NCBI RefSeq assembly: GCF_022695595.1
Contig: NZ_CP074380.1
Coordinates: 2,845,501 to 2,909,500 of the forward strand
Source of the DNA: Streptomyces sp. MST-110588
GTDB taxonomy: Bacteria; Actinomycetota; Actinomycetes; Streptomycetales; Streptomycetaceae
Direction of reading: 5' to 3'
DNA length: 64,000 nt
In this document: positions 1 through 9,449 of the stretch, piece after piece
Layout: every line of letters begins with the position of its first letter
How positions within the stretch are numbered: the first letter of the stretch is position 1
Program-made: the position numbers and the translations under genes
Notes under the pieces: generated by a model
Database searches by the model: none
Told to the model about the DNA's origin: nothing
What the model saw: the letters and a program-made list of their open reading frames with translations, nothing else

Positions 1-716
1 TCGCACACCACCAGGCTGACCACCGCGCCTTCCGTACGGTGCCGCTCCAGCGCCTCGTCCAGCCGCATGTCCACCGCACGGCGGTTGGCCAGCCCGGTCA
101 GCGCGTCGGTGAACGCCAGCCGGCGGGCCTCGGCCAGCCGCTCGGTCTGGACGATGCCGGCCGCCGCCACCGCCGCCAGTACGGTGGCGAAGTCGGCGTC
201 GTCCCGGTCGAAGACCGGCTCCCCGGCCCGCCGGGCCACGTACAGCTCGCCCCAGGCCCTCCCGTGCAGCACGATCGGCGCCACCACGCAGCAGCCCCGG
301 CCGCGGCGGCGCAGCGCGGCGACCCGCTGGTGGTTGTACGAGCCCTCGCGCCGGGGGCCGTCCGCCGTCTCCACCCAGGCACTGGGCTCCCCGCCGCCGG
401 CCCACTGCTCGTGCAGGAAGCCGACGATCTCGGGGAACTCGTTGACCGGGTAGGACTCGGCGTCGGGGAACGGTCGCTCGTCCGGGGCGAGTTCGCCGAC
501 GTTGACCAGGACCTTGAGCCGGCCGCGCTCGCGTTCCCACGCCGAGATCGCCGCGAAGGAGCCGCCGAGGGCCGTCCGCGCGCCGTCCGCCGCGACGCGC
601 GCCGACTCCCGGGGCGTGCCGGCCGCCGCCATCGCCTGCGCCAGCTCCACCACGGCCCGCAGCCGCGCATCGCCCTCGCCCGTCACCGGACCCTCGCATT
701 CCGTCGCCGTGAGCAC
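1..716 (-). CDS. GAF-GGDEF diguanylate cyclase-like protein (C-terminus cut by window edge)
   Basis: The frame read leftward from about 716 encodes a GAF-like sensor region and then enters a GGDEF domain: the hallmark LTDALTGLANRR-type start of the fold appears as LAFTDALTGLANRR near 70-120. The signature GG(D/E)EF loop lies beyond the window, so catalytic competence cannot be judged. The family makes cyclic di-GMP, which in Streptomyces controls development through BldD. I chose the GTG at 714-716; in-frame GTGs at 723-725 and 684-686 and an ATG at 630-632 are alternatives, and no strong ribosome site decides between them. It lies 250 bp upstream of the enoyl-CoA hydratase gene on the same strand. 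Confidence 0.75.
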   Translation of the reverse strand, partial: MLTATECEGPVTGEGDARLRAVVELAQAMAAAGTPRESARVAADGARTALGGSFAAISAWERERGRLKVLVNVGELAPDERPFPDAESYPVNEFPEIVGFLHEQWAGGGEPSAWVETADGPRREGSYNHQRVAALRRRGRGCCVVAPIVLHGRAWGELYVARRAGEPVFDRDDADFATVLAAVAAAGIVQTERLAEARRLAFTDALTGLANRRAVDMRLDEALERHRTEGAVVSLVVC

Positions 717-967
717 ACCCTGCACCCCAGCGTAGGAATGTTTAACCCCTTCCGCCCCTTCCGCTCGCATATCTCACCCCGACATCACCCTTACCCGGTG
801 CCACTGGCGTTACGCGGGTCGGCAGCGGCCGGGCCGATGCGGCGCGGCGGGGCCGGTCGGCGCGGCGGGGTCGGTGCGGTCCGGTCCGGCGCGGACCGCC
901 CCAGTACGGCGGCGCGGTACTGAACTCCCCCGCCACTCACTCCCCCGGCCACTCGCCCCCGGGCCGC

Positions 968-1762
968 TCACTCCCCCGGCCACTCCGGCGCCCGCTTCTC
1001 GTTGAAGGCCGCCACGCCCTCGGCCCGGTCCCCGGAGAAGGCCACACTGCGCCAGGCGCCGTCCTCCACCTCCAGCCCGGCCCGCAGGTCCAGCCCCTGC
1101 CCGAGCCGCATCGCACGCTTCGCCGCGCGCAGCCCGACCGGCGAGTTACGGGCGATCCGCGCCCCCAGCTCCAGCGCGTGCGTACGGTCCCGCCCCTCCT
1201 CCACCAGCTCGTCGACCAGCCCCAACTCCCGGGCCTCGGCCGCCTCCACCCGCCGCGCGGTGAACACCAGCTCCGCCGCCCTGGCCGCCCCCACCCGGCG
1301 CGGCAGCAACTGCGTCCCCCCGCCGCCGGGGATCACACCCACCGACACCTCCGGAAGCCCGACCACGGCCGTACGGTCCGCCACGATCAGGTCGCAGGCC
1401 AGCGCCAGCTCGAAGCCGCCGCCGAGCGCGAAGCCGTGCACCGCGGCGATGGCGGGCACCGGCAGTTCCAGCACGCCGGTGTAGGCGGCGCGGGTGTGCG
1501 GACGCTGCCGCATCAAATCGGCATCGCTGAAGGAGTTGCGCTCCTTCAAATCAGCCCCCACACAGAACGCACGCTCGCTGGTGGACGTCAGCACCACGGC
1601 CCTGACCTGCCGGTCCTCGCCCAGCGCCGTACACGCACGGGCCAGGCCCAGCGCGAGATCGGTCGACACGGCGTTCATGGCCCGGGGCCGGTCCAGCACC
1701 AGCTCCGCGACGAAGCCGTGCCGCCGCACGGCCACCCACTCCCCGAAACGCTCCTCGGACAT
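968..1762 (-). CDS. enoyl-CoA hydratase/isomerase family protein
   Basis: A 264-residue crotonase-fold protein. The oxyanion-hole motifs are visible: CVGADLKER around residue 67 and HGFALGGGFELALACD around residue 110, with the catalytic-type Glu in LPEVSVGVIPGGGG near residue 137. The length is normal for the family. Such enzymes hydrate trans-2-enoyl-CoA in beta-oxidation or related catabolism; the exact substrate cannot be told from sequence. It is transcribed in the same direction as the downstream adenylate cyclase gene, with 183 bp between the stop of the cyclase and this start-distal side, so it may be a separate unit. Confidence 0.9.
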   Translation of the reverse strand: MSEERFGEWVAVRRHGFVAELVLDRPRAMNAVSTDLALGLARACTALGEDRQVRAVVLTSTSERAFCVGADLKERNSFSDADLMRQRPHTRAAYTGVLELPVPAIAAVHGFALGGGFELALACDLIVADRTAVVGLPEVSVGVIPGGGGTQLLPRRVGAARAAELVFTARRVEAAEARELGLVDELVEEGRDRTHALELGARIARNSPVGLRAAKRAMRLGQGLDLRAGLEVEDGAWRSVAFSGDRAEGVAAFNEKRAPEWPGE

Positions 1763-1945
1763 GCCACCTCCCGGTTAACGGTCGTTCCCGAGATCATGGC
1801 AGCCGGTCCCGCCCCGCGTCAGCGCCGGGGTGCCCCGCATCACATCTGTACGGATTCCCGGTGCCGTACGAGGCGAGGGGGCCCGCCCCGCACCCGCCCC
1901 CTCATCGGCGCCCCCTGGCCCGTACGACCGCCGGAAACGCCCCGC

Positions 1946-3448
1946 CTACCCCCGCCGCTCCAGGAGCCACGGTTCGACGACGCCCAGGCCGCGCACCGGG
2001 CGCTGCCACATCGGCCGCAGAGCGAAGCGGTAGGACGGCAACGGCTCCTCGGGGGCGCCCTCTTCCGCGGCCCGTTCCGCGGCGGCCTTCTCCGCCGCGG
2101 CGGCCTCCGCCTCGGAGACCGGTGCGTCACCGGTCCGTGCCAGTTCCTCCGCGAGTGCCTCGTCCACCAGCACCGCGTCCTTGGGCGCTATCGATGTCAG
2201 CCGGCTGGCCAGGTTGACGGTCGTGCCGAAGACGTCGCCCATGCGCGTGGTGACCGTGCCGAAGGCGATGCCGACGCGCAGTTCCGGCATCGTCTCGTCG
2301 TTCGCCAGGGTCTCGATGAGCCGCAGCCCGATCTCGGCGGCGGTGCCCGCGTCGTCGGCGGCGAAGAGCACCTCGTCACCGAGGGTCTTGATGAGCCGTC
2401 CGCCGTGCGCGGCGACCAGGTCGGCGGCGGTGGTCTCGAACGCCTCGACCAGCTCGCCCAGTTCCTCCTCCTCCAGGCGGCGGGTCAGCCGGGTGAAGCC
2501 CACCAGGTCCGCGAAGCCGACGGCCAGCCGCCGGTCGACCATCTCCGCGTCGTCCTGGGCCTGTACGACGCGGCCGGTGGCGGCGGCCAGTTGGCGGCGC
2601 CAGACGTAGATCAGGAACTCCTCCAGCTCGGGCAGGAGCAGTTCGACCAGCGGGTAGGTGATCTCCGTACGCGTCAGGCCGGAGTCCTGGGGCTCGGTCA
2701 GCCCCTCCAGGAAGGAATCTATCTGCCAGTCGGCGAGCCGGGCGGTGGTCTGGCCGGTGGAGCGGGCGACCTGGACGGCCATCGCCTCGCTGAGCAGTCC
2801 CGCCTCCACCAGGCCGGCCAGCCGGCGCAGGGCCAGGACGTCCGCCTCGGTCAGCGCCTTGACCTGGCCGATGTCGGCGAAGCCCATGGCGCGCCAGAAG
2901 CGGGAGGCCAGCTCCATGGAGACGCCGGCGCTGCGGGCCGCCTGGAAGGGGGTGTACTGGCGGTCGGCGCCGAGGATGAGCTGTTCGAGGCGGATGGCGA
3001 TGGTGTCGTGGTCGGCCTCCTGCGCACCGGCCCCGTCCGTCCCGGGCTCCGGACCAGCCCCCGCACCGGGCCCGTCGCCGTCGTCGCCGTCGTCGTCGGC
3101 GGCGGCGGTGTCGTACGCCGCGCCCGACGCCGCACCGGACTGTCCGTTGTGCGCGGCGCGAGCACTCCCGTCGGCGCGGGCGCTCCCGCCGGCACGGGCG
3201 TTCCCGTCGGCGTGCGCGCCTTTGCCGGCGCGGGCGTTCCCGTCGGCATGGGCGGCCCCGTCGGCGTGGGCGGCCCCGTCGTACGGCGTGCCGAAGACCC
3301 CGCCGGACCCTTTGACGCCACCCGCGTCCGCCCGTCCGTCCGGGCCCGCCTGCGCCTGCCGGTCGCCTCCGTCACGCCGGGCTAGGCCCGTGTCACGTGG
3401 GGCGATGCCCGCATCGCGCGGGACGGCCCCCGAGTCGTCGGCGGTCAC
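1946..3448 (-). CDS. cya: adenylate cyclase, class III
   Basis: A 500-residue class III nucleotidyl cyclase. The C-terminal catalytic domain shows the metal-binding FADLVGFTRLTRR segment, KTLGDEVLFA with the second metal-site Asp, and the transition-state region DVFGTTVNLASRLTS with Asn and Arg. A helical regulatory domain (about residues 150-300) precedes it. The first ~120 residues are low-complexity, with seven 18-bp repeats (see 3158-3283) that look like a lineage-specific expansion. It would make cAMP, which in S. coelicolor affects germination and antibiotic production. The start at 3448 is the first ATG in the frame; an internal start beyond the repeats is possible. birA lies immediately upstream on the same strand. 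Confidence 0.88.
   Translation of the reverse strand: MTADDSGAVPRDAGIAPRDTGLARRDGGDRQAQAGPDGRADAGGVKGSGGVFGTPYDGAAHADGAAHADGNARAGKGAHADGNARAGGSARADGSARAAHNGQSGAASGAAYDTAAADDDGDDGDGPGAGAGPEPGTDGAGAQEADHDTIAIRLEQLILGADRQYTPFQAARSAGVSMELASRFWRAMGFADIGQVKALTEADVLALRRLAGLVEAGLLSEAMAVQVARSTGQTTARLADWQIDSFLEGLTEPQDSGLTRTEITYPLVELLLPELEEFLIYVWRRQLAAATGRVVQAQDDAEMVDRRLAVGFADLVGFTRLTRRLEEEELGELVEAFETTAADLVAAHGGRLIKTLGDEVLFAADDAGTAAEIGLRLIETLANDETMPELRVGIAFGTVTTRMGDVFGTTVNLASRLTSIAPKDAVLVDEALAEELARTGDAPVSEAEAAAAEKAAAERAAEEGAPEEPLPSYRFALRPMWQRPVRGLGVVEPWLLERRG
3158..3283. repeat. seven 18-bp tandem repeats inside cya
   Basis: Seven exact-length 18-bp units, consensus near GCGGGCGTTCCCGTCGGC on the plus strand, encode a hexapeptide pattern A-(D/G)-G-x-A-(R/H) in the cyclase N-terminus. 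Unit length is a multiple of three, so copy-number change would keep the reading frame. Confidence 0.85.
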
Positions 3449-3622
3449 CGCCCGCTCCCTGTCCGATCCCTGCGCACTGCCCTTCCGATCACTGTTCGCC
3501 CGGCACCCGCCCCACGGCGGATCGACTCAACGATACGGCAGGTGTGCTCTGGCTCACTCTCATATCCCGCCCCTAACGCACCAACAACCCCATACGAGGG
3601 ATTTGTCCCTCTGGACGGTTCG

Positions 3623-4635
3623 TCAAGATTCCCCCTCGTCACCCGGGGACGACCCCGCCCCGCCACTCCCCGCAGACCCCGCGTCACCGTCACGGGCGGG
3701 CCGCAGATGCACGATGTCGCCCGCGCCGACCGGCTGCTGCACCCCCTGCGCCGTGGCCAGCACCAGCCGCCCGTCGCCGTCGACCGCCACGGCCTCGCCG
3801 ACCAGTTCCCGGCCCCCGGAAGCTCGGCGCGTACGGTCCGGCCCAAGGTCGCGCACCCGGCCGCGTACGCATCCAGCAGGCGCCCGGCCGACGGGTCGCC
3901 GTCCGCCGCCTGCCAGTCGCCGTACCACTGCTCGAACGAGCGCAGTACGGAGCGCAGCAGCGGGTCCCGGTCGGTGGTGGTGGCACCGGCCAGGGCCAGC
4001 GAGGCGGCGCCGGGCACCGGCAGCTCCTCGGCCCGCAGCGAGACGTTCAGTCCGATGCCGATCACCACGGCGCCCGCGGAGCCGGCCTCCGGGCCGCCCG
4101 TCCCGCCGGCCCGCTCGGCGAGGATGCCGCCCACCTTGCGCTCTTCGCCATGACCCGCACCGGCCCCGGGAACGGTCACCAATAGGTCGTTCGGCCACTT
4201 CAGAGCCGTGTCCACCCCGGCGCTCCGGGAGAGCGCGGTGGCCGTGGCGACCCCGGCCAGCAGCGGCAGCCAGCCCCACCGCTCCACCGGCACCCGTGGC
4301 CGCAGCAGTACGGAGAAGAAGAGCCCGGAGCGCGGCGGCGCGGACCACCGGCGGTCCAGCCGCCCGCGTCCGGCGCTCTGCTCCTCGGCCACCAGCACCG
4401 CGCCTTCGGGCGCGCCCGCGGCGGCCCGCGCCACCAGGTCCGTATTGGTGGAGCCGGTGGACCGGACGACGTCGAAGGAGGTCCACAGCGAGCCGGGTCG
4501 CAGCAGCGCCCGGCGCAGTGCGGTCTCGTTGAGCGGCGGGCGGTCCAGGTCGGACCAGCGTCCACCGCCGGGGCCGCCGCCGAGCCCGCCCGCGCGGTGG
4601 TCTTTGTCCTGGTTTTCCGGTGGTTGAGGCGTCAT
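3623..4635 (-). pseudogene. birA: biotin--[acetyl-CoA carboxylase] ligase BirA, frame interrupted
   Basis: Biotin protein ligase that would charge AccA2 (16865-18634). Reading from 4635, the catalytic domain is intact: STGSTNTDL near residue 60, the GRGRLDRRW biotin-AMP loop, and KWPNDLLV. At 3813-3817 (CCCCC on plus) the frame breaks. Upstream reads LPGAGNWSARP, while the neighbouring frame continues as GGRELVGEAVAVDGDGRLV and GDIVHLRPA, a typical BPL C-terminal domain ending at 3623. Restoring one base in the run gives a normal 337-residue protein. Without it, translation runs into the cya start at 3445. Because biotin ligase should be essential, a base-calling error is more likely than a true null. 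Confidence 0.85.
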
Positions 4636-4766
4636 GACCCCAGCCTAGGTGTGGTCAACGACGCAGTGCCTCTGAGAAGTCCCGCCGATACGCTACGAAG
4701 CGGTAGCCAACGCCGTACCACCATTCGTACGAGCACCAGTCCAGGACGAGCAGGAGCCGCATCCCG

Positions 4767-6374
4767 ATGTCCGAGCCGGAAGCACCCCGTATGGACCACG
4801 CAGACATCCACACCACCGCGGGAAAGCTGGCCGATCTGCAGCGACGGATCGAAGAAGCCACCCACGCCGGCTCCGTCCGTGCCGTGGAGAAGCAGCACGC
4901 CAAGGGCAAGTTGACGGCGCGTGAGCGCGTAGAGCTGCTGCTGGACGAGGGGTCGTTCGTCGAGCTGGACGAGTTCGCGCGGCACCGCTCGACCAACTTC
5001 GGCATCGAGCGGAACCGGCCGTACGGCGACGGGGTCGTCACCGGCTACGGCACCGTCGACGGCCGTACGGTCTGTGTCTACTCCCAGGACTTCACGATCT
5101 TCGGCGGTTCGCTGGGCGAGGTCTACGGCGAGAAGATCGTCAAGGTCATGGACTTCGCGATGAAGAACGGCTGCCCGGTCGTCGGCATCAACGACGGCGG
5201 CGGCGCCCGCATCCAGGAGGGCGTGGTCGCGCTCGGCCTGTTCGCGGAGATCTTCCGCCGCAACGTCCACGCCTCCGGCGTCGTCCCGCAGATCTCCCTG
5301 ATCGTCGGCCCGTGCGCGGGCGGCGCGGTCTACTCCCCGGCCATCACCGACTTCACGGTCATGGTCGACCGGACCTCGCACATGTTCATCACCGGCCCGG
5401 ACGTCATCAAGACCGTCACCGGTGAGGACGTGGGCTTCGAGGAGCTGGGCGGGGCCCGTACCCACAACACCACTTCGGGCGTGGCGCACCACATGGCCGG
5501 CGACGAGAAGGACGCCATCGAGTACGTCAAGGCGCTGCTGTCCTATCTGCCCTCCAACAACCTCTCCGAGCCGCCGGCCTTCCCCGAGGAGGCGGACCTG
5601 GAGACCTCCGAGGCCGATCTGGAGCTGGACACCCTCATCCCGGACTCGGCGAACCAGCCGTACGACATGCACACCGCCATCGAGCACGTGCTGGACGACA
5701 ACGAGTTCCTGGAGACCCAGGCGCTGTTCGCGCCGAACATCATCACCGGGTTCGGGCGGGTCGAGGGGCACTCGGTCGGCATCGTCGCCAACCAGCCGAT
5801 GCAGTTCGCCGGCTGTCTGGACATCAACGCCAGCGAGAAGGCGGCGCGCTTCGTGCGCACCTGCGACGCGTACAACATCCCGGTCCTGACGTTCGTGGAC
5901 GTACCGGGCTTCCTGCCGGGTACGGACCAGGAATGGGACGGCATCATCCGGCGCGGCGCCAAACTGATCTACGCCTACGCGGAGGCGACGGTTCCGCTGA
6001 TCACGGTCATCACCCGCAAGGCGTTCGGCGGCGCGTACGACGTCATGGGCTCCAAGCACCTGGGCGCGGACCTCAACCTCGCCTGGCCGACCGCGCAGAT
6101 CGCGGTGATGGGCGCGCAGGGCGCGGTCAACATCCTGCACCGGCGTACGCTCGCGGCCATCGAGGACCCGGCCGAGCAGGACGTCAGGCGCCAGGAGCTG
6201 ATCCAGGAGTACGAGGACACGCTGCTCAACCCGTACGTGGCGGCCGAGCGCGGCTACGTCGACGCGGTGATCATGCCGTCCGACACCCGCCGCCACATCG
6301 TCCGCGGGCTGCGCACGCTGCGGAACAAGCGTGAGGCCCTGCCGCCGAAGAAGCACGGCAACATCCCGCTCTAG
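4767..6374 (+). CDS. pccB: propionyl-CoA carboxylase beta subunit (carboxyltransferase)
   Basis: A 535-residue carboxyltransferase of the acyl-CoA carboxylase family, which moves CO2 from biotinylated AccA2 to propionyl-CoA to make methylmalonyl-CoA. Two crotonase-like halves are present; oxyanion glycines occur in [12 protein letters not shown] and [11 protein letters not shown] in the N half and [13 protein letters not shown] in the C half. The Asp of AYDVM (about residue 425) sits where established work on Streptomyces PccB/AccB places the specificity residue (Asp for propionyl-CoA, Ile-type for acetyl-CoA). The pccB stop overlaps the ribosome site of pccE. Divergent from birA across 131 bp. 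Confidence 0.95.
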   Translation: MSEPEAPRMDHADIHTTAGKLADLQRRIEEATHAGSVRAVEKQHAKGKLTARERVELLLDEGSFVELDEFARHRSTNFGIERNRPYGDGVVTGYGTVDGRTVCVYSQDFTIFGGSLGEVYGEKIVKVMDFAMKNGCPVVGINDGGGARIQEGVVALGLFAEIFRRNVHASGVVPQISLIVGPCAGGAVYSPAITDFTVMVDRTSHMFITGPDVIKTVTGEDVGFEELGGARTHNTTSGVAHHMAGDEKDAIEYVKALLSYLPSNNLSEPPAFPEEADLETSEADLELDTLIPDSANQPYDMHTAIEHVLDDNEFLETQALFAPNIITGFGRVEGHSVGIVANQPMQFAGCLDINASEKAARFVRTCDAYNIPVLTFVDVPGFLPGTDQEWDGIIRRGAKLIYAYAEATVPLITVITRKAFGGAYDVMGSKHLGADLNLAWPTAQIAVMGAQGAVNILHRRTLAAIEDPAEQDVRRQELIQEYEDTLLNPYVAAERGYVDAVIMPSDTRRHIVRGLRTLRNKREALPPKKHGNIPL

Positions 6375-6385
6375 GAGGTCGGTCG

Positions 6386-6595
6386 GTGATGATCAAGGTC
6401 CTACGGGGCAACCCCACTCCCGAGGAGCTGGCCGCCGCACTCGCGGTGGTCCAGGCCCGCGCGGCGGCCGTGGCTGCCGTCGCGCCCGGCCCGGAGCGTA
6501 CGGATCAGTGGGCCGACCCGGCCGCCACCGTTCCGGGCCGCCGGCTGCCGCACCCGGGCCCGCGGGCCTGGCGCACGAGCTACTGGCCGCGCTGA
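6386..6595 (+). CDS. pccE: acyl-CoA carboxylase epsilon subunit
   Basis: A 69-residue small protein beginning IKVLRGNPTPEELAAALAV, the characteristic epsilon-subunit motif, with a WADP segment and a C-terminal WRTSYWPR tail. Epsilon subunits stabilise the alpha-beta carboxylase complex in actinobacteria. An AGGAGG at 6373-6378 overlaps the pccB stop; the start may be GTG 6386 (7-nt spacing) or ATG 6389 (10-nt spacing). The 11-nt gap makes co-translation with pccB likely. Confidence 0.93.
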   Translation: MMIKVLRGNPTPEELAAALAVVQARAAAVAAVAPGPERTDQWADPAATVPGRRLPHPGPRAWRTSYWPR

Positions 6596-6752
6596 GAGTG
6601 CCGGTACGGGCGCGGGCGGCGCGACACGCGCCCGCGCCCGGGCCCGTACGCGCCCCCGGACCGACGTGCGGCGTCATCCGGAAGACACTTTCCGGCCCAC
6701 TTGAGTACGCGTACTCAGGCGCCGCCGGCCCGGCCGGGCGCAGGATCGGAGC

Positions 6753-6881
6753 ATGCTGTGGTCCGACCCGCCCGACGAGCCTCCCGAGGAGCTGCGCGAC
6801 GCCCAGGCGATGCTCCGCCGGATGGGCGTCGTGATGGCGGTCGCCGCGGTGGTCCTGATGTTCCTGGTCCTCGGCCGCTGA
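6753..6881 (+). CDS. 42-residue single-pass membrane micro-protein
   Basis: A short frame starting [20 protein letters not shown] and ending in a hydrophobic helix ([17 protein letters not shown]). The acidic N-terminus is followed by an Arg pair and one transmembrane span, which predicts an N-in/C-out or tail-anchored arrangement. CGGAG precedes the ATG by about 2 nt, a close ribosome site. It follows pccE by 157 bp on the same strand. I recall a small ORF at this place in other Streptomyces, but I cannot check it. Function unknown. Confidence 0.6.
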   Translation: MLWSDPPDEPPEELRDAQAMLRRMGVVMAVAAVVLMFLVLGR

Positions 6882-6926
6882 GCCGGTCGTTGAGCCGGTC
6901 GTTGAACCGGGCGCCGAACCGGTCAC
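6879..6926. repeat. four 12-bp tandem repeats
   Basis: TGAGCCGGTCGT occurs twice exactly and twice degenerately (TGAACCGGGCGC, CGAACCGGTCAC), starting in the stop codon of the micro-protein. Confidence 0.7.
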
Positions 6927-7069
6927 CGGGCCGTTCGCGCCCTCCTTGATCCTCCCCTGCTGCAACCGCAGCACCGTCACGCGCATCTTTCACTCTCGAA
7001 GGCCGCAATTCGGGCGTCCTTGGATCGGGACGAGGCTGGGCGCCGCACGGCACCGGGAGTGGGAGAGCG

Positions 7070-8545
7070 ATGAACAGGCCGCTGAGGCACATAGCCGTCT
7101 TCTGCGGGGCGCTGGCCCTCGCCCTTCTGGTGCGGGCCACCTGGATCCAGTTCGTCCAGGGCGACACGCTGGCGAACGACAAGCACAACCGGCGGGTGAC
7201 CATCGCGCGGTACGCCGAACCGCGCGGCGACATCATCGTCGGCGGGCAGCCGATCACCGGCTCCCAGGCGGTGCCCGGCTCGGACCTGAAGTACAAGCGG
7301 ACGTTCAAGGACGGCCCCATGTACGCGCCGATCACCGGCTACTCCTCCCAGGCCCAGGGCTCGGTCTTCCTGGAAGGCGTCTACGACAAGTTCCTCTCCG
7401 GCCGGGACGACCGGCTCTTCCTCAAGCACGCCAAGGACGTGCTGACCGGCAGCCGGCCGCACGGCGGCGATGTGATCACCACCATCGACCCGAAGGTGCA
7501 GAAAGTCGCCTACAAGAGCCTGACCGACCTCAAGGCGCAGGGCGCGGTGGTCGCCCTGGACCCGCGCAGCGGCAAGATCCTCGCCATGGCGAGCACGCCG
7601 TCGTACGACCCCAACACCTTCTCGGGCAACTCGCTGAAGGAGGGCAAGAGGTTCAAGGCGCTCCTGGACGACAAGAAGAACAAGCCGCTGAACAACCGCG
7701 CGAACCGGGAGATCTACCCGCCCGGCTCCACCTTCAAGATCCTCACCGCGGCGGCGGCCCTGGAACACGGCGTCGTCACCGACATCAACGCCCCCTCCGG
7801 CGCCCCCGCCCCGTACACGCTGCCGGGCACCCGTACCAAGGTCGGCAACGACGTCGACAACTCGCTGTGCGACAAGGTCTCCCTCAAGGCCGGGCTCCAG
7901 TGGTCGTGCAACAACGTCTACCTGGACGCCGCGAAGAAGGTCGGCAAGGACAAGATGCGCGAGACGGCGGAGAAGTTCGGCTTCAACAAGGAGTACTTCA
8001 CCCCCGTACGCGCCGCCGTCAGCGGCTACCCGAGCAAGCTGGACGCGCCGCAGACCGCGCTGACCGGCATGGGCCAGGGCAGCGTGACCAGCACCCCGCT
8101 CCAGATGGCCATGGTGGCCGCCGGGCTGGCCAACAACGGCAAGGTCATGGAGCCGTACCTGGTCGAGGAGCTGCGCGGCCCGGACCTGACCCCGGTCGAG
8201 AAGCACAAGCCGAAGGTGATGTCGCAGGCCGTCTCCGAGGACACCGCGAAGAAGGTGCAGGAGATGATGGAGAACACCGCCGAGCACGGTACGGCCAAGA
8301 AGGCGCTGATCAGCGGCGTCAAGGTCGGCGCCAAGACCGGGACGGCGCAGCACGGCATGGACGTACGGGACGAGCGCCCGTACGCCTGGTTCGTCGCCTA
8401 CGCCAAGCAGGGGGACGGGTCGCCGGTGGCGGTCGCCGTCTTCGTCGACCCCAAGGACATGGACATGCCCCGCTCGGAGATCGCGGGCGGGCGGCTCGGC
8501 GGGCCCATCGCCAAGAAGGTCATGGAGGCCGCCCTCAAGAAGTGA
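7070..8545 (+). CDS. penicillin-binding protein, PbpA/class B-type transpeptidase
   Basis: A 491-residue membrane-anchored transpeptidase: an N-terminal signal anchor (residues 5-25), a dimerisation/non-catalytic domain, then the penicillin-binding fold. All three active-site motifs are present: S220-T-F-K, S279-C-N and K422-T-G. This is the PbpA-like group that sits with FtsW/RodA proteins in actinobacteria, but here no SEDS gene is adjacent. GGGAG lies just before the ATG. It interrupts the pccE-maf neighbourhood that I remember as contiguous in S. coelicolor, so it may be an inserted extra PBP. Confidence 0.92.
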   Translation: MNRPLRHIAVFCGALALALLVRATWIQFVQGDTLANDKHNRRVTIARYAEPRGDIIVGGQPITGSQAVPGSDLKYKRTFKDGPMYAPITGYSSQAQGSVFLEGVYDKFLSGRDDRLFLKHAKDVLTGSRPHGGDVITTIDPKVQKVAYKSLTDLKAQGAVVALDPRSGKILAMASTPSYDPNTFSGNSLKEGKRFKALLDDKKNKPLNNRANREIYPPGSTFKILTAAAALEHGVVTDINAPSGAPAPYTLPGTRTKVGNDVDNSLCDKVSLKAGLQWSCNNVYLDAAKKVGKDKMRETAEKFGFNKEYFTPVRAAVSGYPSKLDAPQTALTGMGQGSVTSTPLQMAMVAAGLANNGKVMEPYLVEELRGPDLTPVEKHKPKVMSQAVSEDTAKKVQEMMENTAEHGTAKKALISGVKVGAKTGTAQHGMDVRDERPYAWFVAYAKQGDGSPVAVAVFVDPKDMDMPRSEIAGGRLGGPIAKKVMEAALKK

Positions 8546-8607
8546 GGCACCCGCGGACGCGAAGGCGAAACGATCACTCAGGCCGCTCCCGTACGCGCCC
8601 CTCTACG

Positions 8608-9228
8608 ATGACGGACATGACCGAACAGCCCGCCCGCCGCCGTCTCGTCCTCGCCTCCCAGTCCCCGGCCCGCCTCGGCCTGCTGCGACAGGCCGGCCTC
8701 GCACCGGAGGTCCTCGTCAGCGGCGTGGACGAGGACGCGATCACCGCCCCCACCCCCGGCGAGCTGGCCCGGGTCCTGGCCGAGGCGAAGGCCGACGCCG
8801 TCTCCGTACGGCCCGAGGTGGCCGGCGCCCTGGTCATCGGCTGCGACTCCGTACTGGAGCTGGACGGGCAGGCGCTGGGCAAGCCCGCGGACGCCGAGGA
8901 CGCCACCGCGCGCTGGAAGTCCATGCGCGGCCGGTCCGGCGTGCTGCGCACCGGCCACTGCCTGATCGACACCGCCGACGGCCGCCGGGTCTCGGCCACC
9001 GCCTCCACCACCGTCCGCTTCGGCGAGCCCACGGACGCCGAGATCGCCGCGTACGTGGCCAGCGGCGAACCACTGTACGTCGCCGGGGCCTTCACCCTGG
9101 ACGGCCGGTCCGCGCCGTTCATCGACGGGATCGACGGCGACCCGGGCAACGTCATCGGTCTGTCGCTGCCCCTGCTGCGCCGCCTCCTGGCCGACCTGGA
9201 CGTCTCGATCACCGACCTATGGTCCTGA
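8608..9228 (+). CDS. maf: Maf-family nucleoside triphosphate pyrophosphatase
   Basis: A 206-residue Maf protein. The N-terminal SQSPAR(L) substrate-binding motif follows [21 protein letters not shown] contains the catalytic Asp and the conserved KP, and [20 protein letters not shown] residues follow. The family hydrolyses non-canonical or modified NTPs and is linked to septum arrest. Start is ATG 8608; ATG 8617 is also possible. The frame is open far upstream, antisense to nothing real, so the start is placed by homology. Confidence 0.93.
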   Translation: MTDMTEQPARRRLVLASQSPARLGLLRQAGLAPEVLVSGVDEDAITAPTPGELARVLAEAKADAVSVRPEVAGALVIGCDSVLELDGQALGKPADAEDATARWKSMRGRSGVLRTGHCLIDTADGRRVSATASTTVRFGEPTDAEIAAYVASGEPLYVAGAFTLDGRSAPFIDGIDGDPGNVIGLSLPLLRRLLADLDVSITDLWS

Positions 9229-9241
9229 GCGAGGGCCATGA

Positions 9242-9279
9242 GGCGGGCCGCGTCGCAGGCCGCGTGGTAGCGGCCCGCC
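9242..9279. terminator. hairpin after maf
   Basis: A perfect 10-bp inverted repeat, GGCGGGCCGC with GCGGCCCGCC, separated by 18 nt, 13 nt downstream of the maf stop. No T-run is visible, as is usual in this genus. Confidence 0.55.
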
Positions 9280-9449
9280 GGGTGGACATGACATGAATCA
9301 CCCCGCCACCCGCCGTTAACGTCGATTAACATGCCCCGTACACCGAGGCCGGGAAGCCGAAGCAGCCCAGGAAGCGCAAGAAGCGCAGACAGCCCGGGCA
9401 GGACGCCCGGACCGGCGGTCCACCGGATCAGCAAGGGGGGCACGACGTC

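Noticed and set aside
1178..3385. Long plus-strand ORF antisense to enoyl-CoA hydratase and cya
   Set aside because: High-GC shadow frame; Arg/Gly/His-rich sequence without domains, opposite well-supported genes.
4632..6356. 574-codon minus-strand ORF antisense to pccB
   Set aside because: Shadow of pccB; composition dominated by Asp/Arg/Val typical of the complementary frame.
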